The notes below the pieces were generated by a model. It did not search any database. It was not told where the DNA came from and worked only from the letters and a program-made list of their open reading frames with translations. The position numbers and the translations under genes were made by a program. Shown here piece after piece: positions 10,301-19,678 of a stretch of DNA of 64,000 nucleotides. The DNA lies in NCBI RefSeq assembly GCF_003171515.1, contig NC_089392.1, forward strand, positions 1,736,001-1,800,000, written 5' to 3'. Within the stretch, counting starts at the first letter, position 1; each line of letters begins with the position of its first letter. The stretch comes from Pyrenophora tritici-repentis (Eukaryota > Ascomycota > Dothideomycetes > Pleosporales > Pleosporaceae).

Positions 10301-11994
10301 TTGAGGACGAGAGATTTAGCAAGATCGTTAAAGCTATGCTAGCCCAAGCTGGCCTTATAGAAGAGCAAACACGACTATCTGAGAAGGCTTTTGCAGCAAC
10401 CGAGATCGCAGGAATCCAGATCCCCCAGACACACGAGCAAGCTATCAACGACCCAAAGTATGGAAAGCAATGGAAAGCAGCAATACTTGAAGAGATAATC
10501 GCGTTAATGGAGAATCGAACCTGGGAGGAAGTTCCAAAGCCAAAAGACGCGAACATGGTTGATTCAAAGTGGGTTTTTACAGTCAAAACAAATCTCGACG
10601 GGACTGTTGAGAGGTTTAAGGCACGCCTTGTGGCAAGAGGTTTTACGCAAGTACACGGAACAGACTACAACGAGACTTTCGCCCCGACAGTTCGCATGGA
10701 CACCTTACGTCTGTTTATGGCCACTGTCGCAGCGGAAAACCTAGAATGTTTTCACTTTGACATCAAGAATGCTTTCACAGAGTCGCATTTGAAGGAAGAG
10801 ATCTTTCTTAAGCAACCCCAGGGAGTAGAAGTTAAGAAAGGATACGTCCTTAAAGTTCTCCGCAGCCTATATGGACTCAAACAAGCTGCTCGTGACTGGA
10901 ACTTGTTAATAAAGAAAGAACTTCTGGCATGGGGATTCGTGCAAAGCCTTGCCGACCCGTGCATGTTTATCCACGAAGAAAAACAACTCCGTATCCTCGT
11001 CTACGTTGACGACATTGCTGTTGCCGCAAAAGATCGAGCTCAAATTGATTGGTTCTACAAGAAGCTTTCTGGAAGATTCAACACCAAGAACCTAGGGGAG
11101 ATTCATAAGATCCTTGGAGTACGAGTTACGCGAGACAGAAAGCGCCGCACAATCTACCTCGATCAAGAACAGTACATACACGCAGTACTTGACAAGTTTG
11201 GAATGTCTAGCAAACAACACAGAGACAAGAAGATTCCATCCGCAGATTACACGTCATTTAGGCCAGCCACTAACAACGACACCCGAATCGACATCACTGA
11301 ATACCAGCAAGTGATAGGGAGCCTTATGTTTGCTATGGTTCTTACACGCCCAGACATTGCATTCACCCTCGGAAAGCTAAGCCAATACATGAGCGATCCA
11401 GCAGAACATCATGGCCATGCGTTGAAGAACCTGCTACGATATCTAAGGTCGACAGTAACAATGAAGCTACGCTACGGACCAGGGGGAGTACACTCGCAAT
11501 TTGTCATCTACTCTGATGCTGACTGGGCAAGCGACATGGTAGACCGAAAGAGCGTTTCAGGGAGCACTGCAATGTTCTACGGAGGTCCAATATCATGGTC
11601 TAGCAAGAAGCAACGGTCTGTTGCAACGTCAAGCTGCGAATCTGAATACATCGCACTATCAACATGCTGTAAGCAAGGCCAGTGGATTGCTCAAATGTTC
11701 AGAGATCTTGGGTTCCCAAAGTACATTGGAAAAGACACCAACAAGGTCCAGATGCTAGGAGATAACCAGGGTGCCATTGCACTTACAAAGAACCCTCACC
11801 TTCACGAAAGATCAAAGCACATCGACGTCTGTTATCATTTTATCAGAGACCTAGCAGAACAAGGTAAACTCGACGTGGCCTACGTGCCAACTGTAGATAT
11901 GGTGGCTGATGGAATGACAAAGCCGTTGCAGCGAGTCGCATTCGAGAAATTCAAGAACCAATTAGGAGTTGTCCTTAGACCGGACCTGCCCTGA
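7369..11994 (+). CDS. Copia Gag-Pol polyprotein
   Basis: 1541 codons from the first in-frame ATG at 7369. The frame is open about 50 codons further upstream but without an ATG. In order: a UBN2/DUF4219-type gag core; a zinc knuckle of form CX2CX3HX4C at about 8161-8199; aspartic protease DTGASSHM at about 8446; the GAG-pre-integrase His/Cys region; integrase with its three acidic residues in FDIAGP (about 9061), GTDNAPE (about 9243) and NGPAERN (about 9343); a Pro/Glu-rich linker of tandem repeats; reverse transcriptase (RVT_2) with YVDD at about 11003; and RNase H with SDADWA, SCESEY and GDNQGA. All catalytic residues are present. The product would be cleaved by its own protease. Confidence 0.97.
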   Translation: MAAEKEEWKIPQLTAENHDTWFRRNKVKLKGKKVFYVCEKNLVQHCQIATASRLTEAMEELEIAETDKHTKIRVNIEKRDKYLEDEATAIDLLFRSLSEDDQALIDEYDTAFQFWAYLQKKYTQTDATTANIYMTRIQTFTFNPGNTIVGSWEKLKDYRRKLVAADADTNGAYKDSALLLVLIRSLPKEFKTTIDTLNAQLNLTVEQKLKFLEEKEVRDQQDANEKALPAFRKTEKYVPPYRRRNHKNSPLSSDSESGAKFTVQCFLCDGAHGVRDCPRRERARKLLKEYDAKKSSKLLVKTPKQRNSHKRTGKAYGAEEVNSESDELSETSDSEPEEIETCRLSKDIVGKASPSTWAADTGASSHMSDQPSLFRRMIKIKRRVVRVGGGELYADWKGEAQVVCKDGSSTWLSEVLLVPNLGVNLLSGRRICAASLKGRFNSHALYFKLGKKVIIEATMDDGLYVVSHIADGYQETAFLGTELHAPVKSELKVNEKERYLLYHRRFAHLGPAKIAKLHEVTTLQKKIQVPEKIEICEVCSLTKMKNSIPKQLREHKATKLALVQFDIAGPFPTSLRGNRWFLLIIDSYTRKNWVIPLKKKGDAQRELQIWKTFVEHQTGEKVKGAGTDNAPELLQQAEEWRVTQGVEIQPTTIASSHQNGPAERNIQTAEADMRAMLKDAGLPIEFWDEAVEADAYLRNRTNTGPTINGKQVSPEEAFTGTKPSIDHIRVWGSKCYSYINPKTIPADQRHDKLVDRGRVGVFMGYSETTNKQFKFYSPELGYTSRTSRLSVDEYTPGGKVELRLRNIPAGPQGTQNTMPDRKPRGRPRKDLESSPAEPMEPPPAKSMELSPAEPIEPSPVELMEPSPVELMEPSPVELMEPSPVEPMEPSPAEIVEPVPENPIELSSAELTPEPVKRHRGRPGKLTTIPPTAPSDERVPNLVDEEGPEEPYTQSVREEEAPRYFTRQAKRKRSNEEVVEDERFSKIVKAMLAQAGLIEEQTRLSEKAFAATEIAGIQIPQTHEQAINDPKYGKQWKAAILEEIIALMENRTWEEVPKPKDANMVDSKWVFTVKTNLDGTVERFKARLVARGFTQVHGTDYNETFAPTVRMDTLRLFMATVAAENLECFHFDIKNAFTESHLKEEIFLKQPQGVEVKKGYVLKVLRSLYGLKQAARDWNLLIKKELLAWGFVQSLADPCMFIHEEKQLRILVYVDDIAVAAKDRAQIDWFYKKLSGRFNTKNLGEIHKILGVRVTRDRKRRTIYLDQEQYIHAVLDKFGMSSKQHRDKKIPSADYTSFRPATNNDTRIDITEYQQVIGSLMFAMVLTRPDIAFTLGKLSQYMSDPAEHHGHALKNLLRYLRSTVTMKLRYGPGGVHSQFVIYSDADWASDMVDRKSVSGSTAMFYGGPISWSSKKQRSVATSSCESEYIALSTCCKQGQWIAQMFRDLGFPKYIGKDTNKVQMLGDNQGAIALTKNPHLHERSKHIDVCYHFIRDLAEQGKLDVAYVPTVDMVADGMTKPLQRVAFEKFKNQLGVVLRPDLP
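9868..10050 (+). repeat. In-frame 24-bp repeats in the integrase-RT linker
   Basis: Degenerate 24-bp units encode an eight-residue motif of the form SPVELMEP or SPAEPMEP. At least four units near 9948-10035 are nearly identical. Being a multiple of three, the array can expand without breaking the polyprotein. Confidence 0.85.
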
Positions 11995-12001
11995 GGGGGA
12001 G

Positions 12002-12238
12002 TGTTGAGAAGATGTAAGGTTCAGTCCAGGTCGGCGGGGATGAGGCTCGTGGAAGTAAGCCCGAGCAGAAGGACCGACGCGGAATGATGATCTGTCATGT
12101 AAATCCCCAGATCATCATGATAATAAGAAGACAGAACAACAGCTCTTAGTGTAGTTCAATCCAATACGTGGTGACCTAACATACCTCTACTCGGTTCCCT
12201 ATGGTAGTCATACCACCAGAGGAGACCTTGTTCCAATA
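12002..12238 (+). repeat. 3' LTR of the Copia element
   Basis: 237 bp, identical by eye to 6811-7047. It begins eight bases after the polyprotein stop, with the purine tract between, and is followed by GTTTC. Confidence 0.95.
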
Positions 12239-12328
12239 GTTTCTCTTCGATCGCAAATGTGCTGCGTCGATGTATCTAAGCCAACGCCAACGCGCCTTCC
12301 TCCGCCTTCCTCCGCCTGACATCAGCGT

Positions 12329-12456
12329 CAGACTCCGCAACAATCAATCGGATCGGCATGATTGATTCCTATCTAGGTTAAAGGCTGCCTAATGAAGTAA
12401 TTCTTTAACCTATATAGGAATCAATCATGTCAATCGATTGATTGTTGCGGAGTCTG
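12329..12456. mobile_element. Foldback MITE with 8-bp target duplication (hAT-like)
   Basis: 128 bp made almost wholly of two inverted arms of about 54 bp (12329-12383 and 12403-12456) around a 19-bp centre. The ends read CAGACTCCGC and GCGGAGTCTG. The element is flanked by a perfect 8-bp direct repeat ATCAGCGT (12321-12328 and 12457-12464). An 8-bp duplication with CAG termini is the hAT-superfamily pattern. The arms differ at only a few positions. It has no coding capacity. Confidence 0.85.
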
Positions 12457-12464
12457 ATCAGCGT

Positions 12465-13383
12465 CATCTCGGTTCCCGGAGACCGCGCGTCCTGATCATC
12501 GACGATGAATGGAAGAATGAACAAGAGCTGGTTTCTGGCAAAAGGCAGTGCCATGAAGTTTGGCAAAGATCCGGTAGCTACTGCCATGAGAGTAGACCTA
12601 TCCGAGCCTCTGTGCTCAATTTGAGATCAGTTCGGGATGGAATAGACACAGTACTGGAAGTAGTAGTAATAGTCTGTAAGTGCTCTTGGCACGCCGATCG
12701 ACCCCTTCCAAGACGACCAGTTGGGCATACAAGCCAGTAGGAAAATGTCCCGCACATCTGTGGAGATCCCGAATATTGATCTACGCTGCAGCAAGTTCTA
12801 TCTACCATGCCAGATCTGGTGCTAGCGACAGCCATTGTGCCAAGTCCATCTAGTACATAGAAGTGAGAATCACTCCTCCTTCTTCGGTCAGGTCGAAATA
12901 TCATAACTTCCCGTGACTACCTAGGTAACTGACCAGCTGACCAGCCGATAGAGCCAATGTCTTCAATCATTGGTAGCATGGACATCGTGATTGGGAGAGA
13001 CCATGATCCGGTCACCGTGGGCTCTATCTCCGTCCAGGCTGTTTTTACCGCCAAATCTGCCTAGAATAGGAACTTGCCATGGCGTAACATAAAACATGGT
13101 GCGTATACTCATGGACCACTCGGAATTGATTCATCGGGCGAAAGAGAAGTCGCCCAGAGGCATGTGAGTTGCCGTCAGGCATGATAAATACAAGACATCA
13201 CAGCTTTTGCTATAGATCAGCACACTACAATTTGTTCAGACAAACCCGTTTGACAAACTATAATGTACAAGACATATAAGGGCAGTTGGCATCATATCTC
13301 GTCATAGGAAAATCTGCTCACGGAATATAAGAAAGGTATCCCAGAACAGCAACACAAATAGCCAAAGTAACACGCTGTTAACG
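12465..13383. other. Intergenic, no gene seen
   Basis: About 0.9 kb between the MITE and the hypothetical gene at 13384. The short overlapping frames on both strands at 12405-12904 show no recognisable domain. A CT/GCC-rich direct repeat (CGCCTTCCTC) lies just left of the MITE. Confidence 0.5.
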
Positions 13384-13875
13384 ATGGTTGACACTGGAAA
13401 AACATATCAAAACTCTGAAGAGAACGCCAAAGACGACCCCCAAGCCCCTTTGATACAGCCAGGTCCCGATGACAGTGCGCCTTACAAACTCCCCTGGCCT
13501 TTGATGGGTCCTTTATCCAAAAACAACGAAGCTCGAAACGTGGCTGATAATTGGATTGGAAATGAACTTCTTCCTCGCCTTGAGGACAAGTACGGGCCCC
13601 AAGCCGTCAAATCGAATATGATCAGTGGCTACTGGCCTGGCCTATTCGACAAGGCCATGGTGCTGGGTGCCATGTTATCGCGTTGTCTAGAACGGAACAA
13701 TGATTGCGATATAGATCATGTGGTTTCAGAAATTCTTTCTGGCCAGACATTGAATGATTTGTACGCCACTGTGGCTAATCAGAATACGGAATTCTTGATC
13801 AACTCACTAGTATTATTAGCTGCAATACCCAAGCTAGCTCCGATTGAAGCTCATAGGGAATCATGTAAAGAGTAG
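13384..13875 (+). CDS. Hypothetical 163-aa protein
   Basis: A single open frame from ATG to TAG. The product is acidic, with a polar, Pro-rich first 40 residues and then an apparently helical domain (about 45-155) containing NVADNWIGNELLPRLEDKYG and a hydrophobic C-terminal helix FLINSLVLLAAIPKLAP. There is no signal peptide. I recognise no family. Codon use and the amphipathic pattern look genuine, but there is no independent support for expression. It sits between a retrotransposon and the small secreted-protein genes, in a gene-poor interval. Confidence 0.5.
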   Translation: MVDTGKTYQNSEENAKDDPQAPLIQPGPDDSAPYKLPWPLMGPLSKNNEARNVADNWIGNELLPRLEDKYGPQAVKSNMISGYWPGLFDKAMVLGAMLSRCLERNNDCDIDHVVSEILSGQTLNDLYATVANQNTEFLINSLVLLAAIPKLAPIEAHRESCKE

Positions 13876-14615
13876 TCAGGAGTTCCACTGCTTCTCTGTT
13901 TGTCAATGATATGACAAGGTATTGGAACATAATAAGCCGTTGCTATGGATCAGTACTGGTTACATAAGCTACAGGTTAAATGCTGGATTATCCCAACTCT
14001 CAATCTGCTTCCACAAATCAACGTCCCTCTTTGTAAACAGGTCTGCCAAAGATATTGGGATAAATATGCATGTAGCTCGAGCACTTTATGTTCAATATTA
14101 ATCGTTGGTATTTCTCTGTTGTCTACTGATGTTAAGCTGTTTTAATTTGGGGACTATTTCTAAGGCTGGTGGTGAGTCACATGCGACGAACTCTGGATCG
14201 TGTGCTTAATCGTTCACAAAAGACAAGTAAGAAGTATAGTAAGCCTGATAAATTATCCTCATGAGCGCGAAAGCTCCAAAAGTTTCAGCGCTGAGTGTTA
14301 CAATGACCTGAATACCGATGCGGACCCTCGTTGCGACCACTTTGCCCAAGAAGAGTTCGCGATTATGCTTTGGATAATGCTGGATGAGAAGGACGAGGAT
14401 AATTCGGTGGTTGGTAGTTGATGTTGAAGGCGACTCCGGTCGAGAGGGATGCGAAAATGATAGGATAACAGGTTATGATTCCATTAATCAGACACATTAA
14501 ACGCCTATGTATTCCCTAGTGTGCTCCATCCTCAGCCGTGGTAGCAGTCATTCATGAAGGAAAATACCCATCATAACATCCGTGATACAGTACCCGACGC
14601 ATGGATAGACGAGGT
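13876..14615. other. Intergenic, no gene seen
   Basis: 740 bp, AT-rich. Short frames at 13945-14145 and 14200-14421 were considered and not accepted. It should hold the 3' UTRs of the two converging flanking genes. Confidence 0.5.
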
Positions 14616-15026
14616 CTACTTTTGCTTCCATCCACCCGCAGGCGGCATTCCAGGATTTGTCATATCGCAGCAGCAGCCATTGTTGACGCACTGGCAGGAT
14701 CCACTGAAGCCCTTAGTGAAGAGTTAGTTATATGTGTGACTGGTGCGTTTTGCATTTTCTCCTTGCGTGGCTGATAGATTAGGGTAAACTTACATCGCAG
14801 GGGCACTCGATGCAGGCGATGTGTACTGTGTCGTCGCCATCACGCGCGGCAATAGCCTTGAAAGAGCGGTTGAGAGAGATCTGGCTGATGTTTCAGCTTT
14901 TTTTTTTGCGGAATAATCCAGAGAGACCATAGGGGTGGGGAAAGCAGGATTCAAACTTACAGCTCCTGGGGCGGCCAGTACGGTGGCAGTGTAGATTGCC
15001 GTGCTGATGAGGAGGATGAACTTCAT
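14616..15026 (-). CDS. Small secreted cysteine-rich protein 1 (82 aa), candidate effector
   Basis: Three exons on the minus strand, all phase 0: 14961-15026, 14794-14880 and 14616-14711. The introns (80 and 82 nt) both start GTAAGTTT. Residues 1-19 are a signal peptide ending in VLAA, so the product should be secreted as a mature protein of about 63 residues. It has eight cysteines (45, 48, 50, 57, 59, 64, 65, 66), arranged as CxxCxC, then GFSGSCQC and GCCC. An AT-rich TATA-like box (ATATATTAT on the minus strand) lies about 80 bp upstream of the ATG. The gene structure and cysteine pattern are shared with the paralogue at 16132-16499. I do not recognise the family; function is unknown, and effector or antimicrobial roles are only guesses from size, secretion and cysteine content. 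Confidence 0.8.
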
Positions 15027-16131
15027 TGTGTATAAATGGTGGTAACCGTTGATCGGAAGTGATATGTGGGGTGGTATGCGTGGAAATGGTGGTTTTGCAA
15101 ATAATATATAGCGCAGCTGTGAGTCTCTTCGAGAGATGAACGGTGAGGGTTGAAGGTGAGTAGTGGGTCGGTTATCAAGGACAATGATATGACGCTCAGT
15201 TGTCGTGGTGAGCACCTCATGGGCTAGGTAGTGCGCTTTTATACACTTAGTACTGCCACTGGTAACAGCTAATCTTGGCGGTGCTGGACGAATGAGTGGC
15301 CAGGAAGTGCGTGAATGATTGCTATTGTTCCCACAATCTCACCATGACTGCATCGAAGGATTAGTCCTCTGTTCAGCCTTCTGCAGTACAATATTGACCG
15401 AGCAACCCAGCTTCCTTTTTTCACTGCTTTCCGGTCAATAAAACAGATTTGGCGTTCGTTGTCGTCGCTGTTCTAGCTTTAGACAGGCTGGATAATTCCA
15501 TTTCACGAACTTCGCCGCACACCATCATCCATCGCTCCTCTGCGCCACGGCTTACTACAGTCTCAGTGGACTCTTTGATCCCCGAGGCGAGAGGCACGGG
15601 TAGTTACGATGTTGGTCGGGCGTTAAAGAAAGCTCATATGCCTTCCTGCGATGGTCAATCCCGTTCTGCGCCGCATTCTCACACCCTATGAGCTATGAGA
15701 TAGCGCCTGGCCAAGGAACAAATTCCAGCGAATTATATTATCATTTCCAGTGATTACAGATGTAGAGCGTTGCCTATTGCTGCGCTGCGCCGCACGTAAG
15801 ATGGAGGCCTTGGGGCCGAGATGTCAGCGCCAACATCGCCAACAGCGAACAAGAGCGGGACCCAAGAAACCCATGGAGAAGTGGCGACTAGTTATTATTA
15901 GTAAGCCATTGGGATCCTGGTATTCTCTGTCTCACATTGTGTTGGGAATGGGAAGAACCGTAGGGAAAAGATTGGTGCATCTTGGGATGAGCACAGATTC
16001 GAACTTTCTCTATCTAGCCCCACCGTCCGTCACTCACGGGCCCTTGTCTTTTCATTTCCTCAAGTCACTCCGACTCCTTATATGTGTCACTTTTTTTTCC
16101 CTTTCATCGGCCGGGGAACCAAAAGTTCGCA
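15027..16131. other. Intergenic between the two secreted-protein paralogues
   Basis: 1.1 kb. The left part holds the promoter of the gene at 15026. Open frames on the plus strand at 15449-15691 and 15750-16325 show no known domain; the latter overlaps the paralogue antisense and is a shadow. Confidence 0.5.
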
Positions 16132-16499
16132 TCAGGAGCGAGGCCAACGGCAGTCGTTCATGCAGCAGCCGCTCGGGACGCAATAGCAATCTCCATAGAA
16201 GCCCTAAAACCCTTTCGTTAGCTTCTTTCACAGAAAAAAGAGGTAAAGGACTGAACTTACATCGCAAGGACACTCGGCGCATGCCTCTAGGACGCTGGTG
16301 GACGCGGGGTGATCGGAGTTCTTGACGATCCTGAACGAGCGCTTGAGTGAAGACTGTGAGACTGTAAATCAAGTGCTCCTGTAATACAGGTCAAAGCAGA
16401 GGAGCATATGAATGGCATCGGATGTTCACTTACAGCTCCTGGAGCGGCCATAACGGCGCTGGCGAAGAAGAAAGTGGTAAAGAGTGAAGTGATCTTCAT
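16132..16499 (-). CDS. Small secreted cysteine-rich protein 2 (76 aa), paralogue of the protein at 14616
   Basis: Three phase-0 exons on the minus strand: 16434-16499, 16261-16353 and 16132-16203. Signal peptide residues 1-18 (ending SAVMA) are followed by AAPGA, exactly as in the neighbour, and intron 1 falls at the same codon. Eight cysteines (47, 50, 52, 59, 61, 66, 67, 71) follow the same CxECPCD, then GFxGxCxC, xxxGCC order. Between signal and cysteine core is a short linker containing SLKRSF, in which the KR pair could be a Kex2-type processing site; the neighbour has LNRSF. A TATAAAT box lies about 105 bp upstream. Sequence identity is modest outside the signal and cysteine motifs, so the duplication is not recent. 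The function is unknown. Confidence 0.8.
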
Positions 16500-17610
16500 G
16501 GTTGTGGTCGTCTTCTTGAGCAACTTTTCAGGGCAGAAAACAAGCCTCGCAATCGAAGATTTTAGTGGAGTAGCGTTGGATTCAGATACGGCAAGGCTGA
16601 GGCGGTATTTATAGGTGCACTGACAGTAGCGAGTCTGAAGACGGTCAACCGGGACGCCCTAGTAGAAGGACATTGAATGTCGAGAGCATGCCATCATCGC
16701 TTGCTCCAAGGCCCACATAAATAAGAGCGCAATTGAAAACAAACACAGACTCACTAGTCCGGTTCACGAGCTGCCATCAAGGCCAACATGCAAACCCAAG
16801 CTCATTGAAGCGTGCTTTCACAGATAGTACTCACGTCCGTCTTGCGGTAGGTACATTCCATTCGAATGTGCGTAGAACTTTACCTCATATGGCATCTTCC
16901 TTCCCTGGACTCCTTGGTCTTTCCCATTCAATATTTGATGGTATTGGAACAAGACTTGTTCACGTGTGATTGTGAAAGTGCAGAGGACACGTGCCTAGCC
17001 TTGGTTGTAGATAATGAGATGAGGAGAGACTGAGACCGAAATAGAGAGATGTTGAGGTCTTTGCGGTAGGTTTAGAAGCGGCGAAAGATAACTATCTAGG
17101 TACATAGTACTATTGGTGAATGTCCGGAGCGAGAGTCGCTATACAAATCTGCACTTAACTTGGTAACTGCGGCTCTCATACACGCTACACGACTCATCCT
17201 AAAATGCCATGTATCGCAAAGAGCCGATAACTGATGTGGTTCGCATTCGTATCTAACAGGTAGTGCCTCGTTCAGGAAGCCGCACCACGATCACACCACA
17301 CTGGGCGCATCTTTCCTGTCATACTGATCACGCTTTCTGATGACTGGAAGGCGATGATATATGCGCCTGTTTAGAGATAGAATGTCATGTCTCTGGTACT
17401 GAGTTACTGGCTTACTCGCAGCCAACGCATGTTGGTGGGGCTATTGAGAGATCGCGCCGACGTCATAACTAGTTAGTTAATGCGGGAAACGCGACGCCCT
17501 GCTAGAAGCTGTACAAACTGGTAAATAACACCAAACTATAAAACAACGCACAGGGAATACTACTCGTTGTCTTTACAACAGTCACACAAGGCTGGTAGAT
17601 TATCGAAGAA
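16500..17610. other. Intergenic, divergent promoters
   Basis: 1.1 kb between the minus-strand secreted-protein gene and the plus-strand malic enzyme. It holds the TATA-like element at about 16603-16611. I see no further gene. Confidence 0.5.
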
Positions 17611-19678
17611 ATGTCAAAGTTTGGGCATCTACCTCTTGCCACGTCTGGGCCACAGGAGACCAGCTTAACCGTACATTTTCTTGAATCACGTATGATAATA
17701 TAGACTAATATATTGCCTAGGGAAATGCGCTCCTCCGAACGCCTTACTTCAATAAGGGCTCTGCTTTCACGAAAGAAGAACGTGACACATTCAAGCTCCA
17801 TGGCCTCCTTCCAACGAACATCCAGATCCTGGACGAACAGGTTAAGCGCGCATACGCACAGTACAAATCTCGTCCAAGTGATCTAGCAAAGAATACTTTC
17901 ATGACGAGTCTCAAGGAGCAGAATGAAGTGCTGTACTATAGAGTACGAGATGGTAGCATATTGTCGCTCATGGCTTTGCTGATGTGTGGGTAGCTTATTC
18001 TCGACCACCTCAAAGAGATGTTTTCTGTCATCTACACTCCCACGGAAGGCGAAGCGATAGCTGATTACTCCAAAATCTTCCGACGGCCCGAAGGCTGCTT
18101 CCTCAATATCGACGATGCAGACCGTGTTGAGGACGACATGAGCCAGTGGGGTAATCCCGAAGACATCGATCTGATCGTTGTGAGCGACGGACAGCAGATT
18201 TTGGGTATCGGGGACCAGGGAGTGGGAGCTATCTTGATCAGTATAGCTAAGCTTGTCATCTATACGCTATGCGCTGGTATACATCCATCGCGGACGCTGC
18301 CTGTCGTACTCGACTGCGGCACTGATGTAGGCCACTAGGATCTATTTCACATCAGACTTTGACTGAAACTATCATAGAAAAAAGAGCTTTTGGACGACGA
18401 CTTGTATCTTGGTATGCGCAAGGAGCGAGTCAGCGGCGAAGAGTATGACAATTTCATCGACAAATTTATCAAAGCCGCAAGGAAGCTTTATCCGAAAGCC
18501 TATATCCACTTCGAGGATTTTGGCTTGAACAACGCACGGAGAATATTGGAGAAGTACACACCAGAGATCGCATGCTTCAATGACGATGTTCAAGGGACTG
18601 GTTGTGTCACACTTGCGGCAGTCATGGCGGCATTCAAGGTGAGCGGAACCAAGTGGGATGAGGCTCGCTTTGTGATGTTTGGATCTGGGACGGCCGGTAC
18701 TGGTATCGCAGACCAAATAAAGGATGCCATTGTCCAGAATACCGGTAGGTCGAAGGAAGAAGCCGGAAGCCAGATTTGGTATGTATCATACCAATGCGGT
18801 TTGGCTTCTAGTGCTAAATGGGTTCAGGTGCGTCGACAAGCCCGGCCTGCTTCTACAAGGCAAAAAAGACCAGCTCACTCCAGCCCAAATGTCATATGCA
18901 CGAGAAGACAATGAGTGGGCAGGTAAGGACCATGGGGATCTGTTATCAATCATCAAGGAAGTCAAACCACATGTGCTAATTGGCACATCGACTAAGCCTG
19001 GTTCTTTTACAGAGGAAATCGTCCGAGAAATGGCCAAGCATGTCGAGCGTCCTGTCATCTTCCCGTTGTCGAATCCGACAAGGCTCCACGAAGCTAAGCC
19101 GCAAGATCTGTTTGACTGGACGGATGGCAAAGCACTGGTCGCTACCGGCTCTCCTTTCCCGCCCGTCAAACATAATAGCAAAGAGTACGATATTTGTGAG
19201 ATGGTCACTAAATGGGAATATAAAGAGCAGGCACTAATTGTGAATAGCCGAATGCAACAACTCAGTGACATTCCCTGGTATCGGCCTCGGCGCGGTCCTC
19301 TCCCGTACCCGCCTTATGACATCTCCCCTGCTCGTCGCCGCCGTCAAAGCCCTAGCCTCTGCAGCTCCGGTCCTTAATAATAGCGGAGCCGGTCTTCTTC
19401 CGGACGTTGAAGATGTACGCGATATCAGTGTCCAAATAGCGAAGAATGTGATCAAGAAAGCGGTGGAAGAGAACTTGGCACAGGAAAAGGACATACCAAC
19501 TGACGATGCAGACTTGGAAGAATGGATTAGGGAACAAATGTGGGAGGCTGAATACCGCCCGTTGAAGCTAATCAAGCACGACAGTGCAAATGCACACGCT
19601 AGGGGTGAGGCAGGAACGGCGTCTGGCCAGAGAGAAGCGAAGTTTGAGCATCAGGCTCAATGCTATACTTTCGGATGA
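17611..19678 (+). CDS. Malic enzyme (malate dehydrogenase, oxaloacetate-decarboxylating)
   Basis: Six exons: 17611-17670, 17721-17942, 17994-18326, 18378-18778, 18828-19195, 19248-19678. All phases close, giving 604 residues. The enzyme converts malate to pyruvate and CO2 with reduction of NAD(P). Visible landmarks are the catalytic Tyr108 in IYTPTEG, Lys180 in ISIAKLVIY, metal ligands Glu251-Asp252 in HFEDFG and Asp274/275 in CFNDDVQGTG, and the dinucleotide fold GSGTAGTG at about 307-314. The C-terminal EEWIREQMWEAEYRPL is the usual family end, but here about 35 further residues of low-complexity sequence follow. The first ATG gives no mitochondrial presequence, so a cytosolic location or an undetected upstream exon are both possible. 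Cofactor choice cannot be read here. Confidence 0.92.

Larger units (their letters stand above)
6811..12238 (+). mobile_element. Full-length, intact Ty1/Copia LTR retrotransposon
   Basis: A 5428-bp element. The 237-bp LTRs at 6811-7047 and 12002-12238 look identical. The target duplication is GTTTC at 6806-6810 and 12239-12243. Next to the 5' LTR is a primer-binding site GGTTATGAGCCCGG (7048-7061), and next to the 3' LTR a purine tract GAGGGGGAG. The interior encodes one uninterrupted polyprotein in the order gag, protease, integrase, reverse transcriptase, RNase H, which defines Ty1/Copia. With identical LTRs, no stop codons and no obvious C-to-T mutation load, the insertion is recent and possibly active. 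Confidence 0.97.

Noticed and set aside
14200..14421. 73-codon plus-strand frame
   Set aside because: The acidic end looks protein-like, but there is no domain, no splice partner and weak start context.
17943..19265. Frameshifts in the malic enzyme
   Set aside because: Every apparent break coincides with a GT-AG intron of about 50 nt and the phases close.
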